DNA of 64,000 nucleotides from Bacteroidia bacterium (GCA_030430205.1 JAUIGE010000001.1:248001-312000), one strand, 5' to 3'. Positions 24,669 through 34,311 are shown, counted from the first letter of the stretch. The notes: generated by a model from the sequence alone, not told the origin. Numbers and translations: made by a program.

Positions 24669-27600
24669 ATGAAACATCCTATCCTCATCCGGAGCCTTGC
24701 TCTCCTTTCTCTTTTGTTATTACATTTTGGCCTAAGCCAACCTCTGCACGCCCAAAATCTACAGCCGGAATATTCCGGCGAACAAGCTGCCGAGCGCATC
24801 CCCGGTGCGCGCTACTATCTCGAAGGGAAAAACACCCCTTTCCCTGCTGCTGTCATTTTTAATGCAAATCAAACCGTCTCTCACGCCCATTTTTTCAACT
24901 GGTTGAAAAGACAGGTCGCTTATAGCTACAACATTGATTTCATGTTGTTGAGCGAAAAAGAAAGTGAACTGGGTTTCACCCAATTCCGATATGTGCAGAC
25001 CTATCAGGGTGTGCCCATTGATGGCACGGTATATAACCTGCAAGTGAGAAGCGGTCAGGTAACCGCCTTCAACGGTGTAGCCCTGGACGCCGCCAGCCTC
25101 GATATCCGTCAGTCTCTGACGGAGGAGCAGGCCTTGCAGCGCGGCCTCTCTTACATCGGTGCAAAAATCTATATGTGGGAGCAGCCACATTGGGAAAAAG
25201 CACTTCAGGAAGATAAAAATGATCCGCAGGCGACTTACTATCCCACTGGCCAGCTTTGTTTTATGCCTACCCCGCCTCAGGAAGGAAAAGATATGCAGTA
25301 TCTGCTATGCTACCGATTTGACATACACGCGGCCAGTCCCTGGTCTATTAAGCGCATCTATGTAGATGCCCATAGTGGCGAAATCCGCAATGACCTTCCC
25401 ATGGAATCCAACTGCGAAGTTGCCAGTGTTAATACCATCTTTAATGGTAACAGAAGCATTAGAACTGAAAAATATACAGCAAATGATTTCCGCCTTCGTG
25501 ATGACTGCCAGGGTTCCAAAATGCGCGTAAGAGACTGGAACAGTACTACCACGACCAACAATGCTGTTGAAATCGAAAATACCGATAACCTCTGGACTAA
25601 TACCAATGAGCGCTTTGGTGGCTCTGTCCTTTGGGCTACCAAAAGGTCTTACAGGTATTTTAAAGTGATACATACACGAGATTCCTATGATGATGCAAAT
25701 GGTAATGTAAATGGTTTTATCAATGCTGTCTTTGGTTGCGGGACAAATTGCTCAACTACGAACAATGCCTCTATGTCATTTAGTGGGGGTACCATGAAAG
25801 TTGGCTTGGGTTCTTCCGGCACACTTGCCAATTCCTATGGCACGCTGGATATCATAGGCCATGAGTATACCCATGCTGTCACCGGCGCTACTTCTGCGCT
25901 GGTCTATGAGCGGGAATCCGGCGCACTCAATGAGTCATTCAGTGATATCTTCGCTGAAGTGATTGAAAACTGGGCACTAGGCTCCAATGACTGGCTGCTC
26001 GGAAGCGAGCGGACCAACGGTGAGATCCGTGACATGACCAATCCCAAAAACAAAAGTCAACCGGACACCTATTTGGGCACCAACTGGGTATCTACGACCC
26101 CTGCTACCTGCAATGTAGCCAATGACGAATGTGGTGTACACACCAACAGCGGGGTACAGAACTTCTGGTTTTACCTCCTTTCAGAAGGAGGCACAGGGAC
26201 CAATGACAATGGAGACGAATATTGCGTCAACGGCATTGGCATAGCCAAAGCCAGAACCATCGCCTATCAAAATCTGATCACCCTTACCCCCAATGATGGC
26301 TACAGCGCTGCACGTGCAGGCTCTATCATCGCAGTAGAGAATATCTATGGAGCCTGCTCCGAGGAGGCCATCCAGGTCCGCAATGCATGGCATGCGGTAG
26401 GCGTGGGCGCTGCCGGTCAGCCGATTGGCGAAAGCGCTACTACTTCTGCCGTCTGCTCTGATGAATTCTTCAACCTGAATTTTCAGGACTACATTAAAAA
26501 TGATGTCACTGCAAGCTTCCAGTGGTCTTTTACCTACAATGCAATAAATTTCGCTGGTTCCTCCAGCAGCATCAACTATGCCCTGACCAACTGGACCTCT
26601 TCCACGGTTAACGTAGCTATCACTGTTACCCCCACCAGCAATGCAACCGGCTGCGATGGCCCCGCTTTCACCCTCACCCAACCCGTCTATCCGGAGCCTC
26701 ATTCCTCCGACGATCTGCAGATCGTCTGCTCCGAAACCCAGCTGAACATCAGCCTGCAAGCCGTACTCAACGCCAATGGCAATGGCCTGAGCAGCAGCTT
26801 TATGTGGAAAGCAGACAGCAAAGCAGCCGTTACAGGAGAAACTACCAGTTGGCAGAATACATCCACAATTGATGATTATCTGGTAAACACCACCCTATCC
26901 AATAAAACTGTCATTTACCGGGTCGTCGCAACCAGTTTGGATCATGGGTGTGAAGGTGATGAGTTTCTGGTGAAAGTACGTGTCAAGCCGCGCTATTACC
27001 CGAACTTCGAACTGCCCAATCAGGGCTGTAATGACGGAAAAGTCAACCTGGCAGATTGGGTATCTGATCCGAATGGAAAGGCAACCGCTTATACCTTCTA
27101 TGATGAAGATCCGCTCGCCAATCCTTTTGCCGCTCCGCTTGGCACCGTCTCCGCCACCAACGGTGTCGTTAATAGCATCATCTACAACCCCGGCAATCAT
27201 GTGATTGTCACCCTGCATCATTCGATCCAGACCTATTGGGTGCAGTCCAGTGTACCTAACGGATGCCCCGGGACGACCTCCTCTGATATTTACATCCCGT
27301 CACTTATCTCTCATGTCAATCCTGTTGGAAATGTAGTGGTCAATGACGGAGACCCTGTCAACGTCAATTTTACGGGGAGCAATATGAGCATGGCCTTTTG
27401 GCAAAATCTGAATGCTGCTTCTATCGGTCTGATTGGAAATGCAGGGATAGGTAACCTTTCCTTTACAGCAGACAACCCAGGTCCTTCTCCGGTAACGGCA
27501 CAGATGCGTGTCACTTCTTTCTATGAAAACTGCTGGGGCAATATGGAGACCTTTAACATCACCGTAAATCCTGCTCCTGCTCCCCGCATCGGCCGCAGTA

Positions 27601-28127
27601 ATGAGTTGGCGCTCAATGCCTTTAAGGTCAATGAACATGATGTGAAGCTGCAATGGAATATCAGGTATGAACATCTCCTGACACATTTTGTGGTAGAGAA
27701 AAAGCTGGAAAATGGAGAATTTGAAAGCATCGCTACGATCTCAGCACTCGGTCTGGAAGGCAGCTATACCTACCTCGATCAGGACGGCATGAGCAACCTC
27801 ACGACCTACCGCATCAAGCTGGTCCATGAAGATGGCCGCGCCATCTGGAGTGATGAGGTAGAAGTCCTCTTTGACTTCTATGAAAATGACCGCTTTGCGG
27901 TCTTCCCCAATCCCAACACAGGACGATTCGTCCTGAAGGCGCTCTTCCCGCTCGAATCGAGCTGGAACTGGCAAATCGTAGATTTGACGGGACGCAGCCT
28001 GGATCAGGGGAGCTTGTACCAAAATGAAATGGGCTTAGATATCACACATTTGCCCTCGGGCATATATCACCTGATCCTGACAGATCAGGCGGGAAGGAGG
28101 TATCTGAATCGCGTGATGAAGAAATAG
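24669..28127 (+). CDS. Thermolysin-type (M4) metalloprotease with T9SS type A sorting domain
   Basis: 1152 residues. Signal peptide 1-28 (ends PLHAQ), FTP/PepSY-type propeptide (about 45-240), then an M4 catalytic domain with HEYTH at 398-402, the third zinc ligand Glu422 in NESFSDIF, and His491 (HTNSG), matching the thermolysin proton donor. After about residue 590 come Ig/fibronectin-like modules with paired cysteines (CSDEFFNLNFQDY and CSETQLNISLQ). The C-terminus is a type A sorting domain: FAVFPNPNTGRFVLKA, DLTGRSLDQG and LPSGIYHLILT. It is predicted to be secreted by T9SS and processed. Likely role: extracellular protein breakdown for nutrition. A perfect bidirectional terminator follows. 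Confidence 0.93.
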   Translation: MKHPILIRSLALLSLLLLHFGLSQPLHAQNLQPEYSGEQAAERIPGARYYLEGKNTPFPAAVIFNANQTVSHAHFFNWLKRQVAYSYNIDFMLLSEKESELGFTQFRYVQTYQGVPIDGTVYNLQVRSGQVTAFNGVALDAASLDIRQSLTEEQALQRGLSYIGAKIYMWEQPHWEKALQEDKNDPQATYYPTGQLCFMPTPPQEGKDMQYLLCYRFDIHAASPWSIKRIYVDAHSGEIRNDLPMESNCEVASVNTIFNGNRSIRTEKYTANDFRLRDDCQGSKMRVRDWNSTTTTNNAVEIENTDNLWTNTNERFGGSVLWATKRSYRYFKVIHTRDSYDDANGNVNGFINAVFGCGTNCSTTNNASMSFSGGTMKVGLGSSGTLANSYGTLDIIGHEYTHAVTGATSALVYERESGALNESFSDIFAEVIENWALGSNDWLLGSERTNGEIRDMTNPKNKSQPDTYLGTNWVSTTPATCNVANDECGVHTNSGVQNFWFYLLSEGGTGTNDNGDEYCVNGIGIAKARTIAYQNLITLTPNDGYSAARAGSIIAVENIYGACSEEAIQVRNAWHAVGVGAAGQPIGESATTSAVCSDEFFNLNFQDYIKNDVTASFQWSFTYNAINFAGSSSSINYALTNWTSSTVNVAITVTPTSNATGCDGPAFTLTQPVYPEPHSSDDLQIVCSETQLNISLQAVLNANGNGLSSSFMWKADSKAAVTGETTSWQNTSTIDDYLVNTTLSNKTVIYRVVATSLDHGCEGDEFLVKVRVKPRYYPNFELPNQGCNDGKVNLADWVSDPNGKATAYTFYDEDPLANPFAAPLGTVSATNGVVNSIIYNPGNHVIVTLHHSIQTYWVQSSVPNGCPGTTSSDIYIPSLISHVNPVGNVVVNDGDPVNVNFTGSNMSMAFWQNLNAASIGLIGNAGIGNLSFTADNPGPSPVTAQMRVTSFYENCWGNMETFNITVNPAPAPRIGRSNELALNAFKVNEHDVKLQWNIRYEHLLTHFVVEKKLENGEFESIATISALGLEGSYTYLDQDGMSNLTTYRIKLVHEDGRAIWSDEVEVLFDFYENDRFAVFPNPNTGRFVLKALFPLESSWNWQIVDLTGRSLDQGSLYQNEMGLDITHLPSGIYHLILTDQAGRRYLNRVMKK

Positions 28128-28132
28128 TCGCC

Positions 28133-28175
28133 AAAATTAAAAAGCCCGCGTCTTGGACGCGGGCTTTTTAATTTT
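28133..28175. terminator. Bidirectional Rho-independent terminator
   Basis: A perfect 20-base inverted repeat (28133-28152 and 28156-28175) with a TTG loop, GC core AGCCCGCGTC/GACGCGGGCT and A/T-rich outer arms. It lies between the M4 protease stop and the convergent MoxR stop, so it serves both strands. Its last bases touch the MoxR stop codon region. Confidence 0.9.
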
Positions 28176-29222
28176 TCACCTCGGCACTTCAAGCCCTTCT
28201 ACAAGCTTCGTGACGATGTCAAGCGAGGTTGCCCCTTCCATCTCCTTCTCAGGCGTCAGGATGATCCTGTGCTGGATCACGGCAGGCGCGACATACTGAA
28301 TGTCTTCAGGTGTCACAAATTCACGTCCTCGCATGGCTGCGATAGCCTTGGCGGTAGACATGATATTGATAGAGGCGCGCGGAGAAGCGCCCAGAAAGAG
28401 GTCGGGATTGTTGCGGGTGGCGTGAATGAGTTTCACGATATAGAAGACCAGTTTCTGGTCTATGTGAACCTTGCGTACCATCTGTTGAAAAGCCACGATA
28501 TCCGCAGCTGTCATGACTGGTTGAATCACACTCAGGTCGTTCAGATTTCCTCTTTCGTGAAAGCTGCTGAGGATTTTCACCTCCTCTTCCAGATCAGGAT
28601 AGTCCACTTCTATTTTGAATAAAAAGCGGTCAAGCTGTGCCTCCGGAAGGCGGTAGGTGCCTTCCTGCTCTATGGGGTTTTGGGTAGCCACCACCATAAA
28701 TGGCGGAGCCATTTGCCTCGTCTCACCATCAATGGTGATCTGCTTTTCTTCCATCACCTCAAAAAGCGCTGACTGCGTTTTGGCGGGGGCCCGGTTGATC
28801 TCGTCTATCAGGACGAGATTGGAAAAGATAGGTCCCGGACGGAATTCAAATTCCGTCGTTTGGGTATTAAAAACCGATGTGCCCAGCACATCGGAAGGCA
28901 TCAGGTCGGGGGTAAATTGTATGCGGCTGAAGCCGACATCAAGCGTACGTGCCAGCAGCTTGGCTGCCAGGGTTTTGGCGAGGCCCGGCACACCTTCTAT
29001 CAGGATATGGCCTTCGGCCAGCATCGCTGCTATCATGAGGTTGACCATGCGGTCCTGCCCTACCATGATGAGCGCCATCTCATCGCGTACACGCTCCACA
29101 GCATCAGCCAGTTTTTTATAGGGAGATTCTTTCGCCTGAGGAGAATAAGGGTTTTTCTCCAGGTTGACAGAAGATTTTTCTTCTACTTCTTCGGGATTGG
29201 GGTTTGACGGAAATTCGTTCAT
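28176..29222 (-). CDS. MoxR-family AAA+ ATPase
   Basis: 348 residues. Walker A GVPGLAKT (about 79-86), Walker B LVLIDEINRAP (about 140-150), sensor 1 VVATQNP, and the arginine-finger region with EAQLDRFLFKIEVDYP are all present. The C-terminal lid has GASPRASINIMSTAKA. MoxR proteins are chaperone-like ATPases that mature or remodel partner proteins, usually with a DUF58 and von Willebrand factor A proteins. Here it is last in a minus-strand run behind DUF4350 and DUF4129 membrane proteins; the DUF58 gene that often follows is absent. The N-terminal 40 residues are charged and disordered-looking. Confidence 0.93.
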   Translation of the reverse strand: MNEFPSNPNPEEVEEKSSVNLEKNPYSPQAKESPYKKLADAVERVRDEMALIMVGQDRMVNLMIAAMLAEGHILIEGVPGLAKTLAAKLLARTLDVGFSRIQFTPDLMPSDVLGTSVFNTQTTEFEFRPGPIFSNLVLIDEINRAPAKTQSALFEVMEEKQITIDGETRQMAPPFMVVATQNPIEQEGTYRLPEAQLDRFLFKIEVDYPDLEEEVKILSSFHERGNLNDLSVIQPVMTAADIVAFQQMVRKVHIDQKLVFYIVKLIHATRNNPDLFLGASPRASINIMSTAKAIAAMRGREFVTPEDIQYVAPAVIQHRIILTPEKEMEGATSLDIVTKLVEGLEVPR

Positions 29223-29276
29223 GTGTTAGTGGATTCGTAGGTTCTGCTTACTTGTACTCAAATTTCGTACTTTCTT

Positions 29277-30518
29277 TTACCTGGGGCTTCTCTCATAGAA
29301 GTCATCTATCATTTGGTTGAGTTCAACCAGGCGCTCTTCTGTAATACTGGGTTGTTTTTTCACTTTCAGAATCAGGTTGAAAAGTGCGCGCAAATCACCT
29401 TCATCTATATTGGATTTTCCAGAAAGACTGTGCACAAAGTCCAGGTCTATCTGGTGCGTTTTCAGGAAATACCGGGACCGAATATACTCCAGGAAAACTT
29501 TTATCTTTTTCTCAGCTATGTTTTTGTGGTTTTGGCTTTGGAAATACAGGCGACCAATGGTTTGCACAAAATCAACCGTCAGGTTGGGATGCGGCTTCAC
29601 GATAGGGATGATACGCTGCTTGCGTTTGCGCTCAATGAATACAAACAGAATCAGCGAAAAAAGCCCCAGATACCAGGCCCAGGCGAGCTCTGGCTCGCCC
29701 AAAATATAGCTCAGGTCTCCTGAGCCGCCACCCTGAGTCGCCAGCGAACGCTGGAACTCCACTTTATAATATTCATCCCACAGGATGTTGCTCTCCGGCG
29801 GAATCAGCGAAAAAGTTTTCGCAATGAAGTCATGGTGGTTGTTATACAACAAATGATAATTTGTCAACAAATAAGGCGCACTGCACAGCACAAAGCTGCC
29901 ATCCCCCCAGGGAATGCGGATAAGGTTGGCAAAGCCCTCATTGTTGTATGCCAGCACCTCCGTGCGGTTGCTGTCAAGCTGCGAGAAAAAGGACTTCATA
30001 TTGCTCGCAAAAAAGTTGTAGCCTGCACTATCTGCCAGGCTCGGATCGAAAAAATTGGACCTGTTGCTGTCCGCTTCTTCTTCCGCTCTTATCCTGCTGA
30101 AGGATAAAAAAGAGGTGCGGCCACTAAAGCCCAGGCTATCCGCCAGAAAAGGCGAGAAGCTTTCCGCCGCGATCAGCGCATGGTTGCCTTCGTCAACAAA
30201 TTCCAGCAATTTATCAGTATCCACACGGTCGATCTGAAAGCTGTTATTGATAACAATGTAAGCCGTTTCCTCCCAGAAAAAGGTGTCAGAGAGACTTAGG
30301 TAAGTAGATTTTTGGATGGTTTGTATTTCGCTCTCAGGAAAAATATCTCTCAGCCTATCGAAAATCAACTGGGTGCCAAAAGGACGATCGTGCTGATTGG
30401 AAAAGGAAGGAGACCAACTCATATTTCGGCCTTTGACAGTCTTGCTGGATTGCACCATAAAGTACAAGACAAGCAGCAATGCCACAAGAGCCAGGTATAT
30501 GATATTCTCTCGTTTCAT
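29277..30518 (-). CDS. DUF4350 domain-containing membrane protein
   Basis: 413 residues. One membrane segment near the N-terminus (about 5-22, IIYLALVALLLVLYFMV), a periplasmic GATase-like alpha/beta region (about 40-270, with RPFGTQLIFDRLRDIFP and LLEFVDEGNHALIAAE), a second membrane segment (about 285-305) and a basic cytoplasmic tail. DUF4350 proteins sit beside MoxR ATPases in many bacteria and may be clients or regulators in envelope maintenance. It lies 2 bases downstream of the DUF4129 gene and 54 bases before moxR, so cotranscription is likely. Biochemical function unknown. Confidence 0.8.
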   Translation of the reverse strand: MKRENIIYLALVALLLVLYFMVQSSKTVKGRNMSWSPSFSNQHDRPFGTQLIFDRLRDIFPESEIQTIQKSTYLSLSDTFFWEETAYIVINNSFQIDRVDTDKLLEFVDEGNHALIAAESFSPFLADSLGFSGRTSFLSFSRIRAEEEADSNRSNFFDPSLADSAGYNFFASNMKSFFSQLDSNRTEVLAYNNEGFANLIRIPWGDGSFVLCSAPYLLTNYHLLYNNHHDFIAKTFSLIPPESNILWDEYYKVEFQRSLATQGGGSGDLSYILGEPELAWAWYLGLFSLILFVFIERKRKQRIIPIVKPHPNLTVDFVQTIGRLYFQSQNHKNIAEKKIKVFLEYIRSRYFLKTHQIDLDFVHSLSGKSNIDEGDLRALFNLILKVKKQPSITEERLVELNQMIDDFYERSPR

Positions 30519-30520
30519 GC

Positions 30521-31297
30521 TTAGAGGGCTACTTTTTGTTGAAAGCTTTGAAAGGTTTTTTCCATGGCGTCAAAACCTTTTTCGTCAATTTCATAATCCC
30601 CATACCAGACATACTCATAGCTGAGGGTGAGATCGGCAAACTCTTCGCGAAAGCGCGACAGCCGCAGCTCTCCCAGGTAATCCTGGTTGGTTTTGTTGAT
30701 CTTCCAGCGGATATGTCCCGCTGTGGTCAGGATCTTGAGTGTCTCCAGAAAAACCAGGCGCACCGCGCTGCGGTAATCGCCCTGCTGCCGGGCCTGATTT
30801 ATCAGGCCTTCAAAATCCAGGGATTCCAGATTGGGTCCCAGGTCTTCAAAGTTGACCGGGATTTCCATCGCTTTTTTCACAAAAAGACCACGGACATCTA
30901 TCTTCAGGAAGGTGATGATAAAAAACAGCAAGCCAAAGATTCCCAATAGGTAAAGCAACATTTCTGCAAAGCTGAATCCCAATACGCGGTCTTTGAGGAT
31001 AAAATCCCAAAAGCTGTTGTTGGCGCGGTTCTCAGCGCCGGCATTGTTGCGTTTGTGCTGACTCAGCTTATCTCTGTCATAGAGATAGGTAGGGTCATCC
31101 ACCAGCGCTTTGCGCTTTTCTTCATCAAAGGAGCGAACGTTGATAGTGGGGTCACTTTGTTGGGCCCGGCCAGGGAGGAAGGCAAGGGATAAAAACAGCA
31201 AGAGGAAAAAGGGTAAAATCACGCCCTTTTTTCCCCCTTCTCCGAAGAAGAGAAGGGGGAGGGTAAGGGAGAAATAATATTTTTTCCGATCAGTCAT
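30521..31297 (-). CDS. DUF4129 domain-containing membrane protein
   Basis: 258 residues. Signal-like hydrophobic stretch at about 25-42 (ILPFFLLLFLSLAFLPG), second membrane segment at about 110-130, and a cytoplasmic DUF4129 tail (about 170-240: DYRSAVRLVFLETLKIL, then DYLGEL and YEYVWYGDYEID). The start ATG overlaps the upstream stop as TAATG, implying translational coupling. Residues about 8-26 (SLTLPLLFFGEGGKKGV) precede the natural signal peptide and are encoded by a palindromic element (31233-31259) apparently inserted near the start codon. DUF4129 proteins occur with MoxR/transglutaminase-like systems; role unknown. Confidence 0.8.
   Translation of the reverse strand: MTDRKKYYFSLTLPLLFFGEGGKKGVILPFFLLLFLSLAFLPGRAQQSDPTINVRSFDEEKRKALVDDPTYLYDRDKLSQHKRNNAGAENRANNSFWDFILKDRVLGFSFAEMLLYLLGIFGLLFFIITFLKIDVRGLFVKKAMEIPVNFEDLGPNLESLDFEGLINQARQQGDYRSAVRLVFLETLKILTTAGHIRWKINKTNQDYLGELRLSRFREEFADLTLSYEYVWYGDYEIDEKGFDAMEKTFQSFQQKVAL
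31233..31259. repeat. Palindromic element inside the start of the DUF4129 gene
   Basis: Arms CCCCCTTCTC (31233-31242) and GAGAAGGGGG (31250-31259), 7-base loop, extended by weaker pairing outside. The peptide it encodes (LFFGEGGKKG) does not fit a signal peptide and separates the start from it. C/T-rich palindromes of this look are commonly dispersed in Bacteroidota genomes; whether others exist here needs a genome search. Confidence 0.5.
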
Positions 31298-32253
31298 TAT
31301 TTAGCAAAAGGATTGTCAGAAACATCTCCACCGATATCATCTATGCGGGAGGCTGAATCAGGGCCAGCGCCGGTAATATTGAAATACTGCAAGGCAGCTG
31401 CCGTGCTGAATACCGCATAGATCAATGCGCCTAAAACCGCTGAGGCAAATGTCCAGATCAAGGTAATAATCGCAAGTCCACCGCCTCCAAAGGCAAAAAT
31501 GGACCCTACCAACCCCAGAACCAGAGATACCCCCAAGGCAATCAGGCCCAATACGACAAACAGACCAAAAGTCTGCCACCAATGCCCTTTGATGAGGCGG
31601 TATCCTTTGCGGATAGCGTTGACGTTATTGGGGCCTTCATACATGCGGGTAAAAAAGTTAAATACCAGAGGCAAGGCCATATATATAATAAAACAGACCA
31701 GGCCGATTCCCAAAATGGCCGCAAGAGCGCCACTATTAAGCACGCCTACCGCAAGAGCCACGAGAAGGGCACCAGCGATATAAATCCCCAGGATAAGCAA
31801 GCCTTGCAGGAGGCTCAAACCGAGATAAGGCAGCGCATGCTTCATGACATCCTCTTTCATCTCCTGCGTGTCAAGCACTCCGGTTTGGGTTTGGCCATAG
31901 CGAATGATGAAGCTATTCACCACCGCTGACCTCACCACACTGATAGCGATGGCTACCAGCACAGATATCAGGACCAATCCGGTAGAAGCTCCTGCATTAT
32001 TCATCATCATATCAAGTAACATGCGCTGAGCGTCTTCGGGATTTTGTATAAACTCCATAGGATTGAAATCGCCAAAGGCGCTTTTCATAAACCAAACAGA
32101 GAGAATCGCCGAAATCAGAATCAGCGGTCCCACAAAGATCACAATGGCTTTCAGCAAGGGAACGGCATTCCAGGCCACAAAACGGATAGAATCCTGTAGC
32201 AGGTCGCCAAAGTCGCGCTTCCGGTAAATGTCAATTAATTTTTCAGTACTCAT
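31297..32253 (-). CDS. Multi-pass membrane protein of the MoxR cluster (paralogue 1)
   Basis: 318 residues with about six membrane segments (for example 33-55 LLKAIVIFVGPLILISAILSV-type start, 90-115, 150-175, 180-205, 228-255 and 265-295). It is similar in layout and wording to the next gene upstream (32293): both begin with a short basic region containing FGDxxxDS and then VPLLKAIVIFVGPL or IPLTKAVVIFVGPL. They are likely products of a duplication. The glycerophosphodiester phosphodiesterase-type membrane domain is a possible relative. No catalytic motif. Its stop overlaps the start of DUF4129 by one base; the gap to the paralogue is 39 bases. Confidence 0.75.
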   Translation of the reverse strand: MSTEKLIDIYRKRDFGDLLQDSIRFVAWNAVPLLKAIVIFVGPLILISAILSVWFMKSAFGDFNPMEFIQNPEDAQRMLLDMMMNNAGASTGLVLISVLVAIAISVVRSAVVNSFIIRYGQTQTGVLDTQEMKEDVMKHALPYLGLSLLQGLLILGIYIAGALLVALAVGVLNSGALAAILGIGLVCFIIYMALPLVFNFFTRMYEGPNNVNAIRKGYRLIKGHWWQTFGLFVVLGLIALGVSLVLGLVGSIFAFGGGGLAIITLIWTFASAVLGALIYAVFSTAAALQYFNITGAGPDSASRIDDIGGDVSDNPFAK

Positions 32254-32292
32254 AATTTATGATGTTAAATGAAAGGTTTGGACAATTGGAAT

Positions 32293-33225
32293 TCAAATTA
32301 CAGAATCCTCGGGATTTTTCCCGATTTGATCAATGAGATCTTCGGCAGAAGAAAACCGCAGCGGCGCGTCCGACAAATTGAAATATTGGAGGGCAGCTGC
32401 AGCCCAGAACATGGCCAGAAAGGCTGTGTACAAAAGCACCATTACCATGAAAGAAAGCGCAGAGGAAAAGATAATGACAAGGACATAATTGCCCATAATA
32501 GAACCCAAAGCAGTGCCTATTACTTTTGCCAGGAAACTCAGGAGAACCAGGCTCACAACGTTAAAAATCGCCAGTACCAGGTAAAGCCCAAAGGTCTGCC
32601 ACCAACTGACGTTCACAAGCTCAAATGAGCGAGAGATGGCATTCCAGACGCCTCCGCCTTCATTCATGCGGATGATATCCGAAAAGGACGTAGATACCCC
32701 CAGGTACAAAATGCCCAAACCTAAAACCAATAGGATCGGGCCCGGAGGGTCCAGCCAGACCATCCCCAATGTAAAAAGGAAATATACGCCTCCTCTTATG
32801 GCGGCTATCCCTAAGAAGTGCCAAAAATGCTGCTTGATGTCTGCCCAGATATCCAGGCGATTTACCTGTCCATCTGCCGACTCTCCATAGCGGAGCAGAA
32901 AGCTGTTGAGCACCAGATACAACACAAGCCCCATGGCAAATCCTGACAACAGCATCAAAATACCGCCTCCAAACAACAGGCTGCTGAAGTAGCCGGACAA
33001 AATACCACCTCCCTTGGGTTGCAGAAAATTTGTTCCGCCCAGGCTCACGCCACTGAAAGCAACAAGGGCAATACAAATGATGTAAACCAACATGAGTGGC
33101 CCTACAAAAATCACCACCGCTTTCGTCAGGGGAATAATATTCCGAAAAACGAGGCTCAGGGTATCGCCAAATACATCACCAAATTTTCGGTAATAATCTA
33201 CCTTAACATTAACCTTGGAACTCAT
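32293..33225 (-). CDS. Multi-pass membrane protein of the MoxR cluster (paralogue 2)
   Basis: 310 residues, about six membrane segments. N-terminal FGDVFGDTLSLVFRN, then TKAVVIFVGPLMLVYIIC, parallels the gene at 31297, supporting duplication. A glycine-rich loop (GTNFLQPKGGGILSGYFSSL) lies after TM1, where the paralogue has a longer charged loop. Its start overlaps the end of the SpoIIM-like gene by 17 bases, so it follows directly in the same transcript. Function unknown. Its place between SpoIIM-like and DUF4129 proteins suggests one membrane complex. Confidence 0.75.
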   Translation of the reverse strand: MSSKVNVKVDYYRKFGDVFGDTLSLVFRNIIPLTKAVVIFVGPLMLVYIICIALVAFSGVSLGGTNFLQPKGGGILSGYFSSLLFGGGILMLLSGFAMGLVLYLVLNSFLLRYGESADGQVNRLDIWADIKQHFWHFLGIAAIRGGVYFLFTLGMVWLDPPGPILLVLGLGILYLGVSTSFSDIIRMNEGGGVWNAISRSFELVNVSWWQTFGLYLVLAIFNVVSLVLLSFLAKVIGTALGSIMGNYVLVIIFSSALSFMVMVLLYTAFLAMFWAAAALQYFNLSDAPLRFSSAEDLIDQIGKNPEDSVI

Positions 33226-34204
33226 ATCCTTTTTTAACTATGTAAAGGGGATAAAGGACAAAATACCACACGATCAAAGCAGCAGAGCACAATACGATCA
33301 GTGCATTGAGGATCAGAGGCATGCCTGTCAGGCGGGTGATATAAGACTCAAAAAAGGCGGCAGCCATGATGATGGGTATCAAGCCAAACATCAGTTTGAT
33401 GCCGTTTTTGGCGGCCTGTGTGATGGCGTATCTGCGCGTATGGGTTTTGGGAAACCAGATGCTGTTGCCCAGGGCGATGCCGGCACCGCCGGCAAGGATC
33501 AGCGCTGAGATCTCCAGCGTCCCATGTATGTACACGATGCGGATCGCATCAAAGGCGACATCCTGCGTATAAAATAGCGTGAAAAAACTGCCGATCATCA
33601 CTCCATGAGGAAAGATCCCCATGACCAGTCCCGGCACTTTCCAGATCGCACCGATGGTGAAAAATATGCCCGCCACAAAGGTGAAGAAAGCCACAAAGAG
33701 GTTATTCAGACCAATCCGGACAAACATCGAGAAGGATGGTGCATCCTTATAAACTGCCGTTGGATCGCCATTAGAAACATTTTCTATCGTCATATTCACA
33801 TAGCCGTCGCCCATCGCATCCCGGATAAAACCAAAGTCCATCACAGAGGAAAAAATACCGATGATAAAACCGAAAGTGAAAATCAGAAAGGAATACAATA
33901 TGGGCCGATGAAGCTCATGTACGATGAGCGGAAGTTCATGTGTCCAAAAGGTGACGATCCGGCTGCGTTTTTGCTTTTTATTTTTGTAAATGGCCAGATG
34001 CGTTCGCGCCGCAAGACCGTTGAGGTATTTGACGGTTTGGCTTTTGGGATAAAAAGTGCGGGCATAGGCCAGGTCATCGGTGAGCTGTATATACAGCTCC
34101 GCCAGTCGATCCGGGTCGATATTTTTGTTGGTCTCGTCTAAGAGCGATTGCTCGTACTCGCGCCAGCGGTCTTTATTTTTTCGTAAAAATGCGGGCTCTC
34201 TCAT
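33209..34204 (-). CDS. Stage II sporulation protein M-like (SpoIIM/DUF95) membrane protein
   Basis: 331 residues. Soluble helical N-terminus (1-95) with LAELYIQLTDDLAYARTFYP, typical of the family, then about six membrane segments with the SpoIIM core (IGLNNLFVAFFTFVAGIFFT, then PHGVMIGSFF and YIHGTLEISALILAGGAGI, with the family HG...E signature). In Bacillus SpoIIM joins the engulfment machinery, but in non-sporulating Bacteroidota this family sits with MoxR and RDD genes and must have another envelope role. First gene of the six-gene minus-strand operon; the RDD gene is divergent 107 bases away. Confidence 0.88.
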   Translation of the reverse strand: MREPAFLRKNKDRWREYEQSLLDETNKNIDPDRLAELYIQLTDDLAYARTFYPKSQTVKYLNGLAARTHLAIYKNKKQKRSRIVTFWTHELPLIVHELHRPILYSFLIFTFGFIIGIFSSVMDFGFIRDAMGDGYVNMTIENVSNGDPTAVYKDAPSFSMFVRIGLNNLFVAFFTFVAGIFFTIGAIWKVPGLVMGIFPHGVMIGSFFTLFYTQDVAFDAIRIVYIHGTLEISALILAGGAGIALGNSIWFPKTHTRRYAITQAAKNGIKLMFGLIPIIMAAAFFESYITRLTGMPLILNALIVLCSAALIVWYFVLYPLYIVKKGYEFQG

Positions 34205-34311
34205 GAAGGGAAAAGCTGATTATTGTGTGAGCTATGGATTTGTATGTATTTTGCATAAAGTATTAACCCCAATTGCATTTCAAAGTAAACAAAAAATCCT
34301 AATTCGCATAG

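Noticed and set aside
31020-31075. Asn-rich stretch (RNNAGAENRANNSF) in the DUF4129 gene as a DGR template repeat
   Set aside because: Nucleotide framework does not match 19779-19890 outside the Asn codons, and it is coding sequence of a conserved gene.
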